DNA from: an uncultured Prevotella sp.
Lineage (GTDB): Bacteria > Bacteroidota > Bacteroidia > Bacteroidales > Bacteroidaceae
Assembly: GCA_900546575.1 (NCBI GenBank)
Contig: URDM01000005.1
Span: 1 to 64,000 of the forward strand
DNA: 64,000 bases
Direction: 5' to 3'
The notes beneath the pieces are model-generated. The model saw only the letters and a program-made list of their open reading frames with translations, did not search any database and was not told the DNA's origin. Below, in pieces: positions 1 through 8,808 of the stretch (its first letter is position 1; every line of letters begins with the position of its first letter). Both the position numbers and the translations under genes were made by a program.

Positions 1-343
1 GAAAGTTTTGCTTACCTTTGCAGATGAACTTTTGATAGCATCTCTGCAGATTTCCGTATATTGGTTGAGTGGTTCTGATGTCATATAACTTTAATGTTGG
101 GGAACTATAAAGTTACTGATAATCAGCCACTTAGCCAAATTTTATTAGTTATATTACGTTAATTAACTCCCTCATTTTCAAACGATTACGTTAGAATTAA
201 CAGAGTATTGATTTAATCATTAAGAAGATTAGCGATTAATTGTTTTTAACGAACGTTCGCTGACTTTTTTGTCTCTTTCCCTTGGGCAATACGTTTTTTT
301 TTGGTTACTTTGCATCAACGTTAACAAACTAAAAACATGAATT
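1..343. other. Intergenic region upstream of galM
   Basis: No gene is visible in these 343 bases. At 13-20 on the plus strand there is a perfect TAnnTTTG element (TACCTTTG); its -33 partner would lie outside the window. The rest is AT-rich, with an inverted AGCGA...TCGCT pair ending near 262 followed by a T run, which may be a weak terminator. A second promoter-like element immediately precedes galM. Confidence 0.5.
281..312 (+). promoter_or_regulatory. Candidate galM promoter
   Basis: CTTG at 281-284, a 20-base spacer, then TTACTTTG at 305-312, one base off the Bacteroidota -7 consensus TAnnTTTG. It lies 31 bases before the galM ATG and could drive the whole galactose operon. The call is by motif only. 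Confidence 0.5.
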
Positions 344-1435
344 ATGAATAACACTACAGAGACAGAAAACATCTGTGGTCTGAAAAGAAGTGACTTTCAG
401 ACTACTATCGGCGGTAAGCAAACTGATCTTTATATACTCAAGAACAGTCAGGGCAATGAAGTTGCTATAACTAACTATGGTGGAGCAATAGTTGCCATAA
501 TGGTGCCGGACAAGAATGGAAAACATGCCAACGTCATTCAGGGCCATGACAACATTCAGGATGTCATCAATTCGCCCGAGCCTTACCTCTCAACACTTGT
601 AGGACGTTATGGCAACAGAATCTGCAAAGGACAGTTCCAGCTTAACGGCAAGGTATATCATCTCCCCATCAACAATGGTCCTAACTGCCTGCATGGTGGC
701 AAGAAAGGCTACAATGCCAAGGTTTGGGAAGCATTGCAGATGAACGCACAGACATTGGTGCTGAAATATACAAGCCCTTATGGCGAAGAAGGCTTCTCGG
801 GAGAGGTGAAAGTGACAGTAGAGTATTCGTTCACCGACGACAACGAGCTTGTAATTGAGTATATGGCAAAGACCAACAAGAAGACCGTGATTAACCTTAC
901 AAGCCATGGATTCTTCTCACTTGCTGGCATTGCCAACCCGACACCAGCCATTGACAATCTCGAGTGCGAGATCAATGCCGACTTCTATCTGCCTATTGAT
1001 GATACATCAATACCTACAGGTGAAATCCGTATGGTGAAGGGAACTCCGTTTGATTTCCGTTCACCGAAACCAGTAGGACAGGATATCGATGCAGACGACG
1101 AGCAGATAAAGAACGGTGCAGGCTACGACCATTGCTTTGTACTTAACAAGGCAGAAGAAGGCGAGCTGAGCTTTGCTGCAAAAATCAAGGAGCCAGTGAG
1201 TGGCCGAACAATGGAAGTTTATACAACCGAACCTGGAGTGCAGGTTTATACAGACAACTGGGCCGATGGATACAAGGGACAGAATGGAGCGACATTCCCG
1301 CGTCGCAGCGCTATCTGCTTCGAGGCACAGCATTTCCCCGACAGCCCAAATCGTCCTTACTTCCCGTCTGTAGTACTTAATCCTGGTGAGGAGTACACAC
1401 AGAAGACAATCTATAAGTTTGGAGTTTCTTTATAA
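344..1435 (+). CDS. galM: Aldose 1-epimerase (mutarotase)
   Basis: Interconverts the alpha and beta anomers of galactose and other aldoses, giving galactokinase its alpha-D-galactose. The 363 residues match the family length. Visible family motifs are NYGGAI near residue 44, GRYGNRI near 87, the NLTSHGFF segment carrying the probable catalytic His188, and EAQHFPDSPN near residue 325 carrying the probable catalytic glutamate. No signal peptide is seen, so a cytoplasmic enzyme is likely. It is the first gene of a three-gene block with a sugar permease 47 bases downstream and galK after it, which makes galactose the natural substrate. Confidence 0.96.
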   Translation: MNNTTETENICGLKRSDFQTTIGGKQTDLYILKNSQGNEVAITNYGGAIVAIMVPDKNGKHANVIQGHDNIQDVINSPEPYLSTLVGRYGNRICKGQFQLNGKVYHLPINNGPNCLHGGKKGYNAKVWEALQMNAQTLVLKYTSPYGEEGFSGEVKVTVEYSFTDDNELVIEYMAKTNKKTVINLTSHGFFSLAGIANPTPAIDNLECEINADFYLPIDDTSIPTGEIRMVKGTPFDFRSPKPVGQDIDADDEQIKNGAGYDHCFVLNKAEEGELSFAAKIKEPVSGRTMEVYTTEPGVQVYTDNWADGYKGQNGATFPRRSAICFEAQHFPDSPNRPYFPSVVLNPGEEYTQKTIYKFGVSL

Positions 1436-1482
1436 CATTAATCTAAATAAATCGTAACATAACTAAAACAACAAACAAAACA

Positions 1483-2784
1483 ATGGAAAATTCCACAAAA
1501 AAACAAGGCAGTATTATTGCTATTTTTGCAATGATATTTCTCTTTGCAATGATTGCCTTTGTGACAAACCTCTGTTCGCCAATGGCTATCATATTGAAAA
1601 ATGCTTTCCAGGTGCCTGAGAGCTTGGCACAGGTTGGCAACTATGGTAACTTTGGCGCTTACCTTCTTATGGGTGTACCTGCAGGTATGCTTATCGACAA
1701 GATCGGTTACAAGAAGACAGCTCTTGCAGCTCTCGTAGTAGGTGTTATCGGTCTGCTTATCCAGTGGGTCAGCGGTTCAATGGGCTTTGTTGTTTACCTT
1801 ATAGGTGCTTTCATCTCAGGTCTTTGCATGTGTATGCTTAATACAGTAGTAAACCCGATGCTTAACCTTCTCGGTGGTGGCGGTAGCACAGGTAACCAGC
1901 TTATCCAGATTGGTGGTGTATTCAACTCAGCTGCTGCTGTATGTGTATACATGCTTATGGGTAGCCTTATCGGCGACGCATCGAAGGCTAAGGTGGCAGA
2001 TGCAGCTCCTGCACTTTTCATCGCTCTTGCCATCTTCATCTTTGCTCTTGTAGTAATCTTCTTCACCAAGATTCAGGAGCCTCAGCATGCATCAAGTAAT
2101 ACTGTAAAGGATGTGAACGACAAGTACAGCTGCTATTCATTCCGTCACTTCAAGTTGGGTATGCTTGCTATTGCTGTATATGGTGCAGTAGAGGTTGGTC
2201 CTCCTACTTATATACTCGGATATCTTACTTCTGCTAAGGACGCTGTAAACCCAGGTATGGGTATGGATGCAGGTTATTGCGGTACTCTTGCTGCTGTTTA
2301 CTTTATCTTTATGCTCATCGGCCGTTTCGTTGGTGGCGTAATTGGTGGTAAGGTATCGCCTAAGGCAATGATTGCAACTGTAAGCTTTGTAGCTATGGTT
2401 CTTGTTGCTGTGGGTATGGTTCTTCCTACATCTATGACAGTTAGATGTCCTGGTATTGACTATACAACTATGAGCTTTGTATGGGGTGAGGTTCCGGCAG
2501 GTATCTTCGCTTTCCTTCTCATCGGTTTGTGTGCTTCAGTAATGTGGGGTGGTATCTTCAACCTTGCAACAGAGGGTCTTGGCAAGTACACAGCAAAGGC
2601 TTCTGGCGCATTCATGATGATGGTTGTAGGTTTTGCTGTAATGATCGGTATTCAGGCGAAGGTTGTTGACTTTACTCACAGCTATATCACCAGCTTCATC
2701 GTGGTATTGCTTAGTGCAGCATATATCTTCTATTTCGCACTTTGGGGCTCAAAGAACGTAAATACAGACATTCCTGTAGAATAA
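1483..2784 (+). CDS. MFS sugar transporter, FucP/GluP (FHS) type
   Basis: A 433-residue polytopic inner-membrane protein with about twelve hydrophobic segments. The N-terminal NLCSPMAIILK segment and glycine-rich helices (GVPAGMLIDKIGYKKTA near residue 66) resemble the fucose/glucose-galactose:proton symporter family common in Bacteroidota. Placed between galM and galK, it most likely imports galactose (inferred from context). Codon use is biased toward GGT/CTT, consistent with good expression. Other hexoses cannot be excluded as substrates. Confidence 0.9.
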   Translation: MENSTKKQGSIIAIFAMIFLFAMIAFVTNLCSPMAIILKNAFQVPESLAQVGNYGNFGAYLLMGVPAGMLIDKIGYKKTALAALVVGVIGLLIQWVSGSMGFVVYLIGAFISGLCMCMLNTVVNPMLNLLGGGGSTGNQLIQIGGVFNSAAAVCVYMLMGSLIGDASKAKVADAAPALFIALAIFIFALVVIFFTKIQEPQHASSNTVKDVNDKYSCYSFRHFKLGMLAIAVYGAVEVGPPTYILGYLTSAKDAVNPGMGMDAGYCGTLAAVYFIFMLIGRFVGGVIGGKVSPKAMIATVSFVAMVLVAVGMVLPTSMTVRCPGIDYTTMSFVWGEVPAGIFAFLLIGLCASVMWGGIFNLATEGLGKYTAKASGAFMMMVVGFAVMIGIQAKVVDFTHSYITSFIVVLLSAAYIFYFALWGSKNVNTDIPVE

Positions 2785-2790
2785 AATATA

Positions 2791-2837
2791 AAATGGGCTT
2801 GCATTTCAGGGCGTTCGTCTTGATGGCAGGCCCATTT
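2791..2837 (+). terminator. Intra-operon hairpin between transporter and galK
   Basis: AAATGGGCTTGC at 2791-2802 pairs with GCAGGCCCATTT at 2826-2837 (one wobble) and runs into a T tract. It looks like an intrinsic terminator but sits inside the galactose operon, so it may be a partial terminator that lowers galK relative to the transporter, or galK may have its own promoter. Confidence 0.6.
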
Positions 2838-2872
2838 TTTAATCTAAATATTAACTAAAAACACTATTGATT

Positions 2873-4033
2873 ATGGATATTGAATTTGTAAGAAGCCGCT
2901 TTATCAAGCATTTTGACGGTAAGACAGGAAATATTTACCAGTCACCAGGTCGTATAAACCTCATTGGTGAGCACACCGACTATAATGGTGGTTTTGTATT
3001 TCCTGGTGCAGTAGATAAGGGTATCATGGCTGAGCTTCGTCCCAATGGTACTAATACAATTATGTGTTACTCTATCGACCTTAAGGACCGTGTAGAGTTT
3101 AAGGTTGATGATCCTCAAGGACCGCGTGCAAGCTGGGCTCGCTACATCTATGGTGTAGTGCAGGAAATGCGCAAGCTTGGTGTAGATGTAAAGGGGTTCA
3201 ACACAGCATTTGCAGGTGATGTGCCTCTGGGTGCCGGTATGTCTTCATCGGCTGCTCTTGAGAGCTGCTTCGCATTTGCATTGAACGACTTGTTTGGTGA
3301 TAATAAGGTGAGCAAGTGGGATATGGCTCTTGCAGGTCAGGCTACAGAGCACAATTATTGTGGTGTTAACTGCGGTATCATGGACCAGTTTGCAAGTGTA
3401 TTCGGTAAAGAGGGCTGCCTTATGCGTCTCGACTGCAACAGCCGTGAGTTTGAATACTTCCCGTTCCGTCCGGTAGGCTATAAGCTCGTATTGCTCAACT
3501 CTTGTGTTAAGCACGAACTTGCAGGTTCGCCTTATAACGACCGCCGCAACTCTTGCGAGAATGTTGTAAAGCACATTGCTGCAAAGCATCCTGAGGCTAA
3601 GTTCGATACTCTGCGTGACTGCACATGGGAACAGCTTGAGGAGGTTAAGGCTGAAGTAGGTGAGGAAGATTACAAGCGCGCCCACTTCGTACTCGGCGAG
3701 AAGGACCGTGTACTTGCTGTCTGCGATGCACTCAACGCTGGCGACTATGAGACTGTAGGCAAGAAGATGTATGAGACTCATGAGGGTCTGAGCAAGGAGT
3801 ATGAGGTTTCTTGTGAGGAACTCGACTTTCTCAACGACATTGCCAAGGAAAACGGTGTAACAGGTAGCCGTATCATGGGCGGTGGCTTCGGTGGCTGCAC
3901 CATCAACCTCGTTAAGGAAGAACTTTACGATCAGTTCATTGCTGACGCCAAGGCTAAGTATTCTGCCAAGTATGGCAAGGAGCCTAAGGTGATTGACGTT
4001 GTTATCAGCGACGGTTCACACAAGGTTTGCTAA
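2873..4033 (+). CDS. galK: Galactokinase
   Basis: Phosphorylates alpha-D-galactose to galactose 1-phosphate, the first committed Leloir step. All three GHMP kinase motifs are present: GRINLIGEHTDYNGG near residue 26, GAGMSSSAALE near 119 (phosphate loop) and GGGFGGC near 337. The 386 residues are normal for GalK. I chose the ATG at 2873; the reading frame also opens at a TTG six bases earlier, but the ATG gives the conserved short N-terminus. It is the last gene of the block and is followed by a terminator. galT and galE are not in the window. Confidence 0.96.
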   Translation: MDIEFVRSRFIKHFDGKTGNIYQSPGRINLIGEHTDYNGGFVFPGAVDKGIMAELRPNGTNTIMCYSIDLKDRVEFKVDDPQGPRASWARYIYGVVQEMRKLGVDVKGFNTAFAGDVPLGAGMSSSAALESCFAFALNDLFGDNKVSKWDMALAGQATEHNYCGVNCGIMDQFASVFGKEGCLMRLDCNSREFEYFPFRPVGYKLVLLNSCVKHELAGSPYNDRRNSCENVVKHIAAKHPEAKFDTLRDCTWEQLEEVKAEVGEEDYKRAHFVLGEKDRVLAVCDALNAGDYETVGKKMYETHEGLSKEYEVSCEELDFLNDIAKENGVTGSRIMGGGFGGCTINLVKEELYDQFIADAKAKYSAKYGKEPKVIDVVISDGSHKVC

Positions 4034-4077
4034 TCAGCCAAAGAGGTCGAGCGGCCTCAATGACTAAACCATATTTA

Positions 4078-4115
4078 TCCCTCTGTTTGCCTTATGGGCA
4101 AATAGGGGGATTTTT
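4078..4115 (+). terminator. Terminator after galK
   Basis: TCCCTCTGTTTGCC at 4078-4091 pairs imperfectly with GGGCAAATAGGGGGA at 4096-4110, followed by five T residues. It closes the galactose operon ahead of the tamB promoter. Confidence 0.8.
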
Positions 4116-4140
4116 ATATTGTTTGTTTTCAAATCTTTTA

Positions 4141-4172
4141 TTTGCCAAATTCAATGATTTTCTGTAATTTTG
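4141..4172 (+). promoter_or_regulatory. tamB promoter
   Basis: TTTG at 4141-4144, exactly 20 bases, then TAATTTTG at 4165-4172: a perfect match to the Bacteroidota housekeeping promoter. The tamB start lies 39 bases downstream. Confidence 0.8.
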
Positions 4173-4211
4173 TAAATATATTTGACTAAGAACAAACTAT
4201 AGGATTTTCAC

Positions 4212-7200
4212 GTGTTCAAACGCATAATAAATATAACGATATGGACCTTGATAGGTCTTTACGCTTCTGTAATTGTCATGCTGCACATACCCTTTGTACA
4301 GACGTACATTGGAAACTGTGTAGCTGATGCCCTATGCGACAAATTCGGCACTCGTGTGAGTGTCGGCAGGGTAGACCTCGGTTTTATCAACCGAATTATC
4401 ATTGACGATTCCCAGATGCAAGACCAGCAAGGTAAGCAGATGCTGCGTGTATCGCGAATATCGGTGAAGATAAATCTCCTGGCACTTACCAAGGGACAGA
4501 TTGACGTTACGTCAGCACAGTTCTTCGGTATGCATGCGAATCTATATAAGGCAACGGCAGAATCAAAGCCAAATTTCCAATTTGTAGTGGATTCGCTTGC
4601 ATCAAAGGACACTACCAAGCAGAAGACTCCGCTCGACTTGCAAATCAACTCGCTTATAATTCGCAATGGTGCTGTGCGCTATCGTGTGCTTTCGCATGCC
4701 AGCAATTTGCATAAGTTCTCGCCCGACAACATTGATGCCCGTAATATCAGCGCGCATATTATAGTAAACCGCATAACCGACGACTCGCTCAATGTGAAGG
4801 TGAAGCGCATTGCGTTTGACGAACGATGCGGATTCAGATTGAAGTCGCTTTCGCTGCATGCCGTATATGGTCCTAATGAAGCAAGCGTAAACAATTTCAG
4901 ACTTGAGCTACCTTCTACAATCGTTCATTCTGAGAATATTACATGCTCATACAGCATGAAGAACGGCAAGATAGAGATGCCTACCGTGCAATTTAAAGGT
5001 AGCATAAATGCTCCAATCATCAGTCTTACAGATTTCGCAGGCTTTGTGCCTAAACTTTCGGGTATTAAACAACGCATGATGCTGGCAGCTGATTTCTATG
5101 GTACGGCCTCGTCGTTAAATGTGACACGATTGGAACTCGGTACAGACAATGGCGATTTGCATCTGTTGGCTGACGGTGGAATAAAGAACTATCCTGCTGA
5201 TGCTGCTTGGTATGCAAATGTAAACAGATTTGCTGCCAATCATGCTGCCATAGCTTCTATTGTGTCTGCCGCAACAGGTAAGGAAGTTCCTGCCATACTT
5301 ACACGTATAGGCGATGTCAGTATGACAGGTTTTGTAGGAGGTGAAAGTAACAAGTTGGCTGCCAACGCTCGTGTCTCTACTTCGCTCGGCAGTATAAAGC
5401 TTGCTGTAGACAAGCGCAAGAATAATATTACGGGGCATATTGAAACTGTTGATTTTAATGTTGGCAAACTGGCTGATGACAACAAACTCGGTCATCTATC
5501 GGCCAATCTCAACTTACATGGACAGTCTGAAGACAATATGGCTGCTACCGGTCGTGTCTATAACTTTGACTATAACGGATATAAATATCATGACATCAAT
5601 ATTGATGCTTCCTATCGTCACAAGGTAGTAAACGGAAGAATAGACATTGACGATCCTAATGCGCAAATATCGGCTTCAGGATTGCTGAACATTGCAGGAA
5701 AGACTCCGTTGCTGAAGGCTAATGTGGCAGTAGCCCGTTTTGCTCCTAATGCGTTGCATCTCACACCGAAGTGGCAGTCGACGGCATTTGCTGCAAATAT
5801 TGCCTGCGACATAAAGGGCAGCAGCGTTAATGATGCTGACGGAACAGTGGAGATAAGTGACTTCTCCATGCTTTCGTCGCAAAGTGAGTATGGATTGCGA
5901 AATGTAACTGTAAAGACGGGATTTGAGGGTGATAATCACTATCTCAATCTTGACAGCGACTTTGGACAGGTGGACATTAACGGACACTTCAATTACAACA
6001 CTATTGCTCGCAGCGTGCTGAACATGGTGGCTGCAAAGTTGCCTACAATTCCCGGACTGACACGCCAGCCACAGAAGGAATATAATGATTTTACAATAAA
6101 TGCTTCCATATCAAATACTGATTGGATGAAGCATCTGCTCGGCATTCCGCTTGAGATATATCGTCCGCTTAACATCAGCGGTGAGTTGAACGACAAGCAA
6201 GAGAAGATTGACCTGTGGTGTGACGTGCCATCGTTTGCATACGACGGCCATCGTTTCAGCGATGCTTTTATTAACATCGAGTCGCCGAGTGACACCCTAA
6301 AGGCGGATATACGTATTAAGAAACTTGCCGACAAAGGCAAATATATGGCTCTGCAACTTAGCGCAGGTGCTTCAGACAACCATCTGAATACCTCGCTCAG
6401 TTTCGGCAACAACGAACGTCACCCGCTTAAGGGAATTATAAATGCCAGTACAGTATTCGCCAAGAACGACGATGGTGTGTCGACTGCTTATGTCGACGTT
6501 CTGCCTTCGCGTGCCACTATTGGCGACACAACGTGGCATGTAGCTCCGTCTACTATAGTGTACAGCAAGAACCATTTGGAGGTGAACGGCTTCTCTATAA
6601 GCCATGACAATCAGAAACTTGCGATTGACGGGGCTGCGACGAAGAGCTATGAAGACTCGTTGCTTGTAACACTAAATGACATAGATGTGAGCTATGTTCT
6701 TAATCTTGTCAACTTTCATTCGGTCGACTTCTTCGGTATGGCTTCGGGTAATGCCCGTGTGGCAGGAGTGTTCAGCGGCAAACCTCAGTTGGCTGCCAAC
6801 CTTAAGGTCAAAGAGTTTAAGTTTGAATCAGGACGTATGGGTACGCTGTTTGCCAATGTTGACTACGACTTTGACGAGGGGCGCATCAATATAGACGCTG
6901 TGGCACAGGACGAAGACGGCCGTCATACAGACATAAACGGCTATGTATCGCCCAAGCACAACTACATCGACCTTGGCATTGACGCACATCGCACACGTGC
7001 TGAATTTATGGAAAGTTTCTGCGGCTCGTTTATGGACAACGTTGATGCCGACATAAATGGCAAGGTGAACGTTGTAGGACCTCTGAGTAACATCAACCTT
7101 GTAGGAAAGGCTGCTGTGAACGGTTCTATGCGTATGACAGCCCTCAATACCACGTATTGGCTACGTGGCGACTCTGTGACTTTCATTCCTGATGAGATAA

Positions 7201-8606
7201 TATTCAATGGCAATACAATATACGACCATAACGGCAACACCGGCATACTTACCGGAAGCCTTCACCATCAGCACCTTACCAACCTGTCGTACGACCTTAA
7301 TATAAAAGCGCGGAATCTTCTGGCTTATGATACTAAGACATTCGGCGACAATACCTTCTATGGTACAGCTTATATTACTGGCGACTGTAGCATTAAGGGC
7401 AGGAGCGGTGAAGTGGTAATAGATGTAGAAGGCACGCCTGAGAAGAACAGTATATTGGTGTACAATGTTAGCGATCAAGGGTCTATCGGGTCTAATGATT
7501 TCGTCAAATGGAGTAAGAAGGGCTATGATGTTTCTGACTCCTCTTATGTGGCAAATGATGAGAAGAAGACGGAAACGGATGATATCTCTACCAACATTCG
7601 TCTGAACTTCCTTATCAACTGCAATCCTGACGTAACCTTGAAGTTGCTGATGGACCAGCAGACCGGCGACTACATTACACTCAATGGTGACGGAATGCTC
7701 AGAGCCTCGTATTTCAATAAGGGCGCATTCCAGATGTTTGGCAATTATACTGTCGACCATGGCGTGTATAAGCTGACAATTCAGAATATTCTGAAGAAAG
7801 ACTTCGACTTTGTCAAGGGAGGCACCATAGCGTTTGGCGGTGATCCGTACAACGCTGTGCTCGACCTTAAGGCACAGTATGTGTTGAACAGCGTGAGCCT
7901 TGCCGACCTTAATATAGGCAGGTCGTTCACTAACAATAATGTTCGTGTCAACTGTGTGATGAACATAACGGGCAATCCATACGCACCTAAGGTGGACTTT
8001 GATCTTGACATGCCGTCGCTTAGCAATGATGTGAAGCAGATGGTGTATAGTCTGCTCAATGCTGAGGAGGAGAAGAAGCAACAGGTGTTGTATCTGCTTG
8101 CCGTAGGACGCTTCTATGCTCAAAACAACAACAATGCTGACGGCAGTACGCCACAGTACAGCCAGACTTCGCTTGCAATGCAGAGTTTCCTTAGCGGTAC
8201 TATAAGTCAGCAGATAAATACCGTATTGAGCAATGTGATTAATAACAACAACTGGAATTTCGGTGCCAATATTTCTACTGGAACTGAGGGCTTCAATAAT
8301 GCTGAATACGAAGGATTGCTTTCGGGTCGTCTGCTTAACAACCGTCTGCTCATAAACGGTCAGTTCGGCTATCGTGACAACGATAATGCCACAACCAGTT
8401 TCATTGGCGACTTCGACATCAAGTATCTGCTCTTCCCCAATGGCAACCTTGCCATTAATGTCTACAACAAGACAAATGACCGCTACTTCACGCGCAACAG
8501 CCTTAATACTCAAGGCTTGGGTATAATAATGAAGAAGGACTTCAAGCGTATCTCTGACTTGTTCTTCTGGAGAAAGCGCAATAGTAGGACAAAGGAGGCG
8601 AAATAA
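4212..8606 (+). CDS. tamB: TamB-like translocation/assembly protein (DUF490)
   Basis: A very large envelope protein (1464 residues) with one N-terminal membrane anchor (about residues 8-27), a long beta-rich body of repeated short strands, and a C-terminal DUF490/TamB region near residues 1050-1440. The family bridges inner and outer membranes and is implicated in outer-membrane protein assembly or lipid transport, working with a TamA/BamA barrel; no barrel gene is next to it here. The start is a GTG at 4212, chosen because it places the membrane anchor at the N-terminus and follows a perfect promoter. The C-terminus ends in basic residues (WRKRNSRTKEAK). It appears to be a single-gene unit. 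Confidence 0.93.
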   Translation: MFKRIINITIWTLIGLYASVIVMLHIPFVQTYIGNCVADALCDKFGTRVSVGRVDLGFINRIIIDDSQMQDQQGKQMLRVSRISVKINLLALTKGQIDVTSAQFFGMHANLYKATAESKPNFQFVVDSLASKDTTKQKTPLDLQINSLIIRNGAVRYRVLSHASNLHKFSPDNIDARNISAHIIVNRITDDSLNVKVKRIAFDERCGFRLKSLSLHAVYGPNEASVNNFRLELPSTIVHSENITCSYSMKNGKIEMPTVQFKGSINAPIISLTDFAGFVPKLSGIKQRMMLAADFYGTASSLNVTRLELGTDNGDLHLLADGGIKNYPADAAWYANVNRFAANHAAIASIVSAATGKEVPAILTRIGDVSMTGFVGGESNKLAANARVSTSLGSIKLAVDKRKNNITGHIETVDFNVGKLADDNKLGHLSANLNLHGQSEDNMAATGRVYNFDYNGYKYHDINIDASYRHKVVNGRIDIDDPNAQISASGLLNIAGKTPLLKANVAVARFAPNALHLTPKWQSTAFAANIACDIKGSSVNDADGTVEISDFSMLSSQSEYGLRNVTVKTGFEGDNHYLNLDSDFGQVDINGHFNYNTIARSVLNMVAAKLPTIPGLTRQPQKEYNDFTINASISNTDWMKHLLGIPLEIYRPLNISGELNDKQEKIDLWCDVPSFAYDGHRFSDAFINIESPSDTLKADIRIKKLADKGKYMALQLSAGASDNHLNTSLSFGNNERHPLKGIINASTVFAKNDDGVSTAYVDVLPSRATIGDTTWHVAPSTIVYSKNHLEVNGFSISHDNQKLAIDGAATKSYEDSLLVTLNDIDVSYVLNLVNFHSVDFFGMASGNARVAGVFSGKPQLAANLKVKEFKFESGRMGTLFANVDYDFDEGRINIDAVAQDEDGRHTDINGYVSPKHNYIDLGIDAHRTRAEFMESFCGSFMDNVDADINGKVNVVGPLSNINLVGKAAVNGSMRMTALNTTYWLRGDSVTFIPDEIIFNGNTIYDHNGNTGILTGSLHHQHLTNLSYDLNIKARNLLAYDTKTFGDNTFYGTAYITGDCSIKGRSGEVVIDVEGTPEKNSILVYNVSDQGSIGSNDFVKWSKKGYDVSDSSYVANDEKKTETDDISTNIRLNFLINCNPDVTLKLLMDQQTGDYITLNGDGMLRASYFNKGAFQMFGNYTVDHGVYKLTIQNILKKDFDFVKGGTIAFGGDPYNAVLDLKAQYVLNSVSLADLNIGRSFTNNNVRVNCVMNITGNPYAPKVDFDLDMPSLSNDVKQMVYSLLNAEEEKKQQVLYLLAVGRFYAQNNNNADGSTPQYSQTSLAMQSFLSGTISQQINTVLSNVINNNNWNFGANISTGTEGFNNAEYEGLLSGRLLNNRLLINGQFGYRDNDNATTSFIGDFDIKYLLFPNGNLAINVYNKTNDRYFTRNSLNTQGLGIIMKKDFKRISDLFFWRKRNSRTKEAK

Positions 8607-8643
8607 CGATGTCAGGATAGTGATATAAAGATATGTTGCGTGT

Positions 8644-8720
8644 CTTGAAATGGTCGTATCATGCCATGATATGACCGTTTCATGCCTTGAAATGATCGTA
8701 TCATGGCATGATACGAAGGT
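8644..8720. repeat. 21-bp tandem repeat of near-palindromic units
   Basis: Three and a half 21-base units, for example CTTGAAATGGTCGTATCATG and CATGATATGACCGTTTCATG, in which neighbouring units are close to inverted copies of each other. The array can therefore fold into several alternative hairpins. It lies between the tamB stop and the bidirectional terminator. On the minus strand it could encode a seven-residue repeat (SRHETVI, SWHDTTI), but that frame is a shadow of tamB. Confidence 0.8.
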
Positions 8721-8744
8721 TTTCGGCTTGCAGCTCATATACAA

Positions 8745-8785
8745 ACAATAAAGCCCTGGATGGTTTAAGTCCAGGGCTTTATTGT
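8745..8785. terminator. Bidirectional terminator between tamB and rng
   Basis: ACAATAAAGCCCTGGA at 8745-8760 is a perfect inverted repeat of TCCAGGGCTTTATTGT at 8770-8785 with a 9-base loop. A and T runs flank it on both strands, so it can terminate both the tamB and the convergent rng transcripts. Confidence 0.9.
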
Positions 8786-8808
8786 ATTCTGTAGTATTGA
8801 TGATTGAA

